NCBI RefSeq assembly: GCF_004345855.1
Contig: NZ_SLXN01000004.1
Span: 62,001-126,000 of the forward strand
Direction: 5' to 3'
From: Sphingomonas sp. BK235
GTDB taxonomy: Bacteria; Pseudomonadota; Alphaproteobacteria; Sphingomonadales; Sphingomonadaceae
Length of the DNA: 64,000 nucleotides
Each line of letters opens with the position of its first letter. The stretch's first letter is position 1. The notes under the pieces were generated by a model. That model was not told where the DNA came from, ran no database searches, and saw only the letters and a list, made by a program, of their open reading frames with translations. Of this stretch, positions 58,035 through 64,000 are shown in pieces. A program made the translations under genes and the position numbers.

Positions 58035-59075
58035 TTGACCGAGATCGTGCCGGTGATCCTCTCGGGTGGATCGGGTACCCGCCTGTGGCCGATGTCGCGG
58101 CCGGAGAAGCCCAAGCAGCTGCTCGCGCTGACCGCCGAACAGACCATGCTCCAGCTCACCGCCGCGCGCGCGCACGGCGACTCCTTCGCCGCACCGGTGG
58201 TGGTGGCCAATGCCGCGCACGCCGACGAGGTGGAGGCGCAGCTCGCCGGCATCGGCGCGGCGCCGCAGGCGCTGATCCTCGAGCCCGCGGGGCGCAACAC
58301 CGCCCCCGCGATCGCGCTGGCCGCGCTGGTGGCGAAGGGCAAGAGCCCGCTGCTGGTGATGCCATCGGACCATGTCATCGCCGACCGCGAGGCGTTCCAT
58401 GCCGCGATCCACGCCGCGCTGCCGCTGGTCGAGCAGGGCTGGCTGGTCACGTTCGGCATCACCCCCGACGCGCCCGAGACGGGCTATGGCTATATCAAGG
58501 TGGGCGAGGAGATCGCCGCCGGCGTCCACCGCGTCGCGCGCTTCGTCGAGAAGCCGGCGCGCGACGTCGCCGAGGCGATGGTGGCGGCGGGCGACCATGC
58601 CTGGAACGGCGGCATCTTCCTGTTCTGCGCCGACGCCTATCTCGCCGCGCTGGAGGCGCATCGGCCCGATATCCTCGCCGCGGTGAAGGGCTCGCTCGAT
58701 GCGGCGCGGCGCGACGGCACGCGCATCTATCCCGACGCCGCCGCCTTCGCCGCCTCGCCGTCCGACTCGATCGACTATGCGGTGATGGAGAAGGCCGATC
58801 GCGTCGCGGTGGTGCCGGTGGCGATGGGCTGGAGCGACGTCGGCAGCTGGGACGCGCTCCACGCGATCAGCGCGGGCGACGATGGCGGCAACGTCGTCGC
58901 GGGCGAGGTGATCATGCTCGACACGCGCAACTGCCTGGTGCGCAGCGACGGCGCCAAGGTGGCGATGGTCGGGGTGGAGGATCTGATCGTGGTCGCGAGC
59001 GGCAACGATATCCTGATCCTGCCGCGCGGGCGCAGCCAGGACGTCAAGCTGCTGCTCGAGGCGATGAAGCGCTGA
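58035..59075 (+). CDS. manC: Mannose-1-phosphate guanylyltransferase
   Basis: 346 residues from a TTG at 58,035, with AAGGGA 6 bp upstream; the frame reads back to 57,879 but that part looks non-coding. Nucleotidyltransferase motifs: PVILSGGSGTRLWPMSRPEKPKQLL (GTP binding), NTAPAIALAAL, LLVMPSDHVI, GYGYIK and FVEKP, then DVGSWDAL. It makes GDP-mannose, a donor for EPS. The C-terminal phosphomannose-isomerase cupin of long ManC/AlgA forms is missing, so the enzyme is monofunctional. It lies 17 kb from the EPS genes. Confidence 0.92.
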   Translation: MTEIVPVILSGGSGTRLWPMSRPEKPKQLLALTAEQTMLQLTAARAHGDSFAAPVVVANAAHADEVEAQLAGIGAAPQALILEPAGRNTAPAIALAALVAKGKSPLLVMPSDHVIADREAFHAAIHAALPLVEQGWLVTFGITPDAPETGYGYIKVGEEIAAGVHRVARFVEKPARDVAEAMVAAGDHAWNGGIFLFCADAYLAALEAHRPDILAAVKGSLDAARRDGTRIYPDAAAFAASPSDSIDYAVMEKADRVAVVPVAMGWSDVGSWDALHAISAGDDGGNVVAGEVIMLDTRNCLVRSDGAKVAMVGVEDLIVVASGNDILILPRGRSQDVKLLLEAMKR

Positions 59076-59091
59076 GCGCCGCGCGCACGCG

Positions 59092-59559
59092 TTACGCCGT
59101 CATCACCCAGACCCAGCATGCCGCCAGCCCGGCGCAGCCCAGCAGGAGCTGCGGCGGGCGCAGCCGCGCGAAATGCGCCGGCGCGTTGCCGCGGAGCGCG
59201 GCGCGCCGGTCGAGCAGCGCCGCCAGCGCATAGCCCGCCGCCAGCAGCGCGAGCGCGGTGCTGACGAACGGCACCACCAGCGCGAGGCCGGCGATCGTGA
59301 CATAAGCGACCGCCGCGGCGATCTCGACGGCGGTCGCGGCGCCGGGGGTCGCGAAGCCGAAGCCGCGCCGCACCCCGCCGATGAACGACAGGATCAGCGC
59401 CCCCCAGACGATCGCCAGCCGCACCGCGATCACGCCCCAGCCCGGCGCCAGTGCCCAGGCGCCGACTCCCGCGGCGACGAGCGGGAGCATCGGGCCATAG
59501 CCGAACACGATGCTGTCGGTGGGAATGCGGGCACGCTGGTTTATGCGCGCCGAACGCAC
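59092..59559 (-). CDS. DUF3429 membrane protein
   Basis: About 155 residues if it starts at the GTG at 59,559; later starts (GTG at 59,508 or ATG at 59,490) are possible and none has a good ribosome binding site. Five hydrophobic helices: PMLPLVAAGVGAWALAP, VIAVRLAIVWGALILSFIGGVRRGFGF, VEIAAAVAYVTIAGLALVVPF, ALALLAAGYALAAL and LLLGCAGLAACWVWVMTA. The SFIGGVRRGFGF block matches DUF3429. Function unknown. It ends 17 bp from the convergent manC stop. Confidence 0.7.
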   Translation of the reverse strand: MRSARINQRARIPTDSIVFGYGPMLPLVAAGVGAWALAPGWGVIAVRLAIVWGALILSFIGGVRRGFGFATPGAATAVEIAAAVAYVTIAGLALVVPFVSTALALLAAGYALAALLDRRAALRGNAPAHFARLRPPQLLLGCAGLAACWVWVMTA

Positions 59560-59569
59560 GGCCGCGCGT

Positions 59570-60127
59570 TCAGTCGCGCGCGAAGATCTCTTCCTGCGGG
59601 ATGGTGATGCCGAGCATCGGCAATTCGATGCCGGTTGCAGCATAATCGCTGATCAGCCAGTTTCCCGTGGCGAGACGCCGGTGCGTCCTTATCAGTTGAT
59701 TGATCGGGTCGACGAAAACGATCTGGAGTACGCTATCGATGCTACGATACTCCTCCAGCTTCGTCCCTTGATCGAACGTTGCCGTACTCGGCGACAGGAC
59801 TTCGATGATCACGACCGGACGATCGAGCGCCCGAACATTCTCGCCATGATCCGGCCGTTTGCCGCAATGGATGCTGACATCCGGATAGCGGACGTCATGC
59901 TCGCCGACACGGACACCCATTTCCGAGCCATAGCTGCGACATCCGCTTCCTCGCAGCGCCTGACGCAACCAGGCAACGAGATTACCCTGCACCCAGGCGT
60001 GAAGCTCCGTGCCGCCCGTCATCATCTGAATGACGCCGTTGCTGAGTTCGAATTTCCGATCGGTGCCGAAATCCATCGCGAGGAATTGGTCGGCGGTGAT
60101 CGGCTGGTAGTAGGCATCGGTCGCCAT
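59570..60127 (-). CDS. Uma2-family (DUF820) putative endonuclease
   Basis: 185 residues from the ATG at 60,127. PD-(D/E)XK nuclease-fold signatures: FLAMDFGTDRKFELSNGVIQMM, VRYPDVSIHCG and PVVIIEVLSPSTATFDQGTKLEEYRSI. The Uma2 family is abundant in cyanobacteria and sporadic elsewhere; its role is not established. The DNA is visibly less GC-rich than its neighbours and codon use is looser (ATA, TTA and AGA-type codons appear), suggesting acquisition from another source. It sits 33 bp from the groESL terminator. Confidence 0.85.
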   Translation of the reverse strand: MATDAYYQPITADQFLAMDFGTDRKFELSNGVIQMMTGGTELHAWVQGNLVAWLRQALRGSGCRSYGSEMGVRVGEHDVRYPDVSIHCGKRPDHGENVRALDRPVVIIEVLSPSTATFDQGTKLEEYRSIDSVLQIVFVDPINQLIRTHRRLATGNWLISDYAATGIELPMLGITIPQEEIFARD

Positions 60128-60159
60128 AACGACGAATATAGCCCCGCTCGCCACGCAAA

Positions 60160-60193
60160 CAAAGGGCCGGCGGATCGCTCCGCCGGCCCTTTG
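60160..60193 (-). terminator. Rho-independent terminator of groESL
   Basis: A perfect 15-bp stem (CAAAGGGCCGGCGGA, TCGC loop, complement). On the minus strand it is followed by TTTGTTTG. It is about 125 bp downstream of the groEL stop. Confidence 0.75.
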
Positions 60194-60281
60194 CTGTACG
60201 CTTGGACGGCAGCGGCAAAGCCGCTGTCCGGGACGTCAGACCGGATCGGCGCTGCCGACCGGCTGTCCGCGCCGAAGCCGA

Positions 60282-60308
60282 TCCCGCGCCGACCAAGCCG
60301 GCGCGGGA
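60282..60308 (-). terminator. Hairpin just after groEL
   Basis: TCCCGCGCCG and CGGCGCGGGA pair around a seven-base loop, 11 bp downstream of the groEL stop. Lacks a T-run; probably protects the mRNA end or assists the terminator at 60,160. Confidence 0.45.
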
Positions 60309-60319
60309 CCGTCAGCGGC

Positions 60320-61975
<1,656 letters not shown>

Positions 61976-62018
61976 TCAGATGAACGAATGTTGAGAAAGT
62001 TGAGTCGCCGGGACGGTC

Positions 62019-62306
62019 TCAGGCGATGACGCCGAGAATGTCCGACTCCTTCATGATCAGCAGGTCCTCGCCGTTGACCTTGACCTCGGTGCCCGACCAC
62101 TTGCCGAACAGGATGCGGTCGCCGGCCTTGACGTCGAGCGGGGTGACCTTGCCGTCCTCGGCCTTGACACCGGTGCCGGCGGCGACGACCTCGCCCTCCT
62201 GCGGCTTCTCCTTGGCGGTGTCCGGGATGATGATCCCGCCGGCCGTCTTCTCTTCCGCCTCGACGCGGCGGACGAGAACGCGGTCGTGCAACGGACGAAA
62301 GTTCAT
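62019..62306 (-). CDS. groS: Co-chaperonin GroES
   Basis: 95 residues, standard length: [42 protein letters not shown] with the mobile loop, then [14 protein letters not shown] at the end. It caps the GroEL ring. AGAGG lies 8 bp before the ATG at 62,306. The operon promoter and operator are at 62,341-62,403. Confidence 0.99.
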   Translation of the reverse strand: MNFRPLHDRVLVRRVEAEEKTAGGIIIPDTAKEKPQEGEVVAAGTGVKAEDGKVTPLDVKAGDRILFGKWSGTEVKVNGEDLLIMKESDILGVIA

Positions 62307-62340
62307 TGCTCTTACCTCTCTGAAGGCATGTGACAGATTT

Positions 62341-62367
62341 TTGGCACTCCCCTGGGGCGAGTGCCAG
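62341..62367 (-). promoter_or_regulatory. CIRCE operator (HrcA site) of groESL
   Basis: TTGGCACTC, nine bases, GAGTGCCAG: a 7-bp perfect inverted core GGCACTC/GAGTGCC in the exact 9-N-9 layout of CIRCE (consensus TTAGCACTC-N9-GAGTGCTAA). It sits just downstream of the -10 of the groESL promoter. HrcA repression is expected; hrcA is not in the window. Confidence 0.9.
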
Positions 62368-62374
62368 CGCCCCG

Positions 62375-62403
62375 CATATGTGGGGCGTGCCCGCGGCGGT
62401 CAA
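62375..62403 (-). promoter_or_regulatory. Promoter of groESL
   Basis: On the minus strand, TTGACC (62,398-62,403), a 17-bp spacer, and CATATG (62,375-62,380). The CIRCE element starts 7 bp further downstream, so bound HrcA would block initiation. Confidence 0.7.
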
Positions 62404-62435
62404 CCGGGGGCGCGCGATTTTTCGGGAACCGTGCG

Positions 62436-63851
62436 TCAGGCCGTGCGTGCACTCGGGTCAGGCAACAGGCCGAGCCGCGCGCGCGCCGACCAGCGCCAGA
62501 TCAGCAGCGCCGAGACGACGCCGAGCCCGGCGGCGAGCCCCCACCAGATGCCGATCGCGCCCCAGCCGAAGGTGAAGCCGAGCAAGGCGGCGATGCCGAA
62601 GCCGATCACCCAATAGCCGAACACCTGGATCATCATCGGCACGCGCGTGTCCTGCACCCCGCGCAGCACGCCCGCCGCGACCGCCTGCGCGCCGTCGACC
62701 AGCTGGAACACCGCGGCGACGCCGAGCAGCTGCACCGCCAGCGCGGCCACCGCGACCTCGCGCGCCGGGTCGACATAGGCGCGCACCAGCAGCCCGGGCA
62801 CCGCCCAGAGGATCGAGGCGCTGACCACCATCACCGCGATACCCGACACGATCGCCACCCCGCCCGCGCGCCCGACCCAGCGCGGGTCCGCCGCGCCGTA
62901 GGCGAGGCCGACGCGGATCGTCGCCGCCTGCGCCAGCCCGAACGGGACCTGGAAGGCGATCGCGGCGATGTTGAGCGCCACCGCATGCGCGTCGATCGCG
63001 GTGACCGAGATCAGCCCCATCAGCAGAGCGGCGCCGCCGAACAGCCCGCCCTCCGCCATCCAGCCGAGCGCGATCGGCGCGCCGAGCCGGGCGATCTCGA
63101 TCATCCGCGGCCATTCGGTCCGCCACCAATTGCCGAACAGGTGGAAGCGGCGCAGCCGGCGGTCGGTCGACAGGATCACCGCGTAGCTCGCCGCGGTGGC
63201 GAGCGAGGTGAGCACGCTCGCGATCGCGGCGCCCTCCAGCCCCAGCGCGGGGAAACCGGCGTTACCGAAGACGAGGCACCAGTTGGCGGTCACCGCGACG
63301 CCGAGCGCGAGCAGCGTCACCACCAGCGCCCAGCCCGGTCGCCCCAGCGCGGCGGCGGTGAGCCGCATCAGCGCCGCCGCCACCGCGAAGGGCGCGGCGA
63401 GCGACAGCAGCCGGCAGAAGCTGCCCGCGCGCGCCGCCACCGCGGCGTCCTGCCCGGCGAGGCGCAGGATCGGCTCGGCGAGGTTGAGCAGCGCGATCAC
63501 CACGAGCGAACCCGCCGCGGCGAGCCACAACGCCATGCGGAACGAGCGCCGCACCTGCCGCACCGCGCCGATGCGGCGCCCCAGTGCGGCGGCGATCAGC
63601 GGCTCGGCCGCGCCGACCAGCCCGACGAGCGCGAAGGCGAGCAGGTTGAACAGGAACACGCCCAATGTCGCGGCGGCGAACTCGACCGGGCCGAGCCGCG
63701 CGACGAACACGACGTCGACCGCGAACACCGCCATCTGGAGCAGGTTGGCCCCGACCAGCGGCCCGGCGAGCGCGGCGAGCGCGCGCAGCTCGCGCTGCCA
63801 CGTCGCGGGCGCGCGCTCGGTCAGCGGGTGGAGGGTGGCGGCGCCGTGCAT
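62436..63851 (-). CDS. MATE family efflux transporter
   Basis: 471 residues with twelve membrane helices in two similar halves. Family marks: LAALAGPLVGANLLQMAVFAVDVVFVARLGPVEFAAATLG near the N-terminus and IARLGAPIALGWMAEGGLFGGAALLMGLI at the start of the second half. NorM-type MATE proteins export drugs or metabolites using Na+ or H+ gradients. Substrate unknown. It follows groESL in reverse order with the groES promoter 33 bp from its stop. Confidence 0.92.
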   Translation of the reverse strand: MHGAATLHPLTERAPATWQRELRALAALAGPLVGANLLQMAVFAVDVVFVARLGPVEFAAATLGVFLFNLLAFALVGLVGAAEPLIAAALGRRIGAVRQVRRSFRMALWLAAAGSLVVIALLNLAEPILRLAGQDAAVAARAGSFCRLLSLAAPFAVAAALMRLTAAALGRPGWALVVTLLALGVAVTANWCLVFGNAGFPALGLEGAAIASVLTSLATAASYAVILSTDRRLRRFHLFGNWWRTEWPRMIEIARLGAPIALGWMAEGGLFGGAALLMGLISVTAIDAHAVALNIAAIAFQVPFGLAQAATIRVGLAYGAADPRWVGRAGGVAIVSGIAVMVVSASILWAVPGLLVRAYVDPAREVAVAALAVQLLGVAAVFQLVDGAQAVAAGVLRGVQDTRVPMMIQVFGYWVIGFGIAALLGFTFGWGAIGIWWGLAAGLGVVSALLIWRWSARARLGLLPDPSARTA

Positions 63852-63953
63852 CGCGGCGTGCGGTAGAGGATTCTTCGCCGCCGCGCACGCGCGGGATGCG
63901 CCACGCTGGGGCAGCGCTTGACGAGGGGGCGATCAGACCCCGGAGCGAAGCAT

Positions 63954-63988
63954 CCCCGCATCCTCCCCGTGCCGGGGAGGATGCGGGG
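63954..63988. repeat. 16-bp stem hairpin near window end
   Basis: CCCCGCATCCTCCCCG, TGC loop, then the perfect complement. Lies about 100 bp upstream of the MATE gene, so it may be a terminator for the next gene outside the window or a copy of the CCTCCCC hairpin family. Confidence 0.55.
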
Positions 63989-64000
63989 GACACGGCCGAT

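Noticed and set aside
59570..60127. Uma2-family gene as part of a defence system or transposon
   Set aside because: No partner nuclease, methylase, toxin-antitoxin pair, inverted ends or target duplication around it.

Overview
The window is about 70% GC and reads as the chromosome of a sphingomonad (Sphingomonas or a close relative, Alphaproteobacteria). This is inferred from the PEP-CTERM tail (PEP followed by a Met-rich hydrophobic stretch and MRRRK), the GroES/GroEL pair under a CIRCE operator, the TonB-dependent receptor with an IVVTGS box, and dispersed hairpin repeats built on CGTCATCCCGG. No rRNA, tRNA, insertion sequence, prophage or CRISPR array was seen.

About two thirds of the window (1-42,300) is one large exopolysaccharide (EPS) locus of the Wzx/Wzy type. 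From left to right: a GT4 glycosyltransferase cut by the window edge and an O-antigen-ligase-like polymerase; secreted or envelope proteins (DUF1996 lipoprotein, PEP-CTERM protein); a PilZ protein next to the priming sugar-phosphate transferase; a DUF1800 lipoprotein with a Tat-exported DUF1501 partner; a GT4. A minus-strand operon follows (11,551-16,619) with a Wzx-like flippase, a pyruvyltransferase, an O-acyltransferase and a second polymerase-like protein. Then, on the plus strand (16,862-22,518), come three GT4 enzymes, a PslG-like glycoside hydrolase and a serine-acetyltransferase-like enzyme. A minus-strand block (22,532-26,501) encodes a GT-C enzyme, a GT2-GtrA fusion and a membrane GT2.

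From a divergent promoter region at 26,502-26,716 the export machinery runs rightward: a short OPX protein, a beta-barrel outer-membrane protein and a Wzc-like polymerase/tyrosine autokinase. Then follow a second flippase, a GT2, an aldo/keto reductase, a Gfo/Idh oxidoreductase, a third polymerase-like protein with an overlapping PPP-family phosphatase, a GH26 glycosidase with RTX repeats, and a UDP-glucuronate-4-epimerase-like enzyme. Together these cover priming, chain assembly, flipping, polymerisation, decoration (pyruvyl, acyl, possibly sugar side groups), export and trimming. Three polymerase-like and two flippase-like proteins suggest more than one polymer or a modular locus.

The right third (42,429-64,000) is mostly ordinary chromosome: a cyclic-nucleotide-binding/TrxR-like oxidoreductase, a DUF1206 membrane protein, a CHASE4-GGDEF-EAL protein, a penicillin-amidase-family acylase, a short Hsp70-like protein, a SirB1-like protein, a Tat-exported TIM-barrel isomerase-like protein, a TonB-dependent receptor, a DUF815 ATPase, mannose-1-phosphate guanylyltransferase (a GDP-mannose supplier), a DUF3429 protein, an AT-richer Uma2-family gene, groES-groEL and a MATE transporter.

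Intergenic spaces carry structured repeats, including three elements of exactly 96 bp bounded by inverted CGTCAT ends. All functions are inferred from protein motifs read by eye; no database search was possible.
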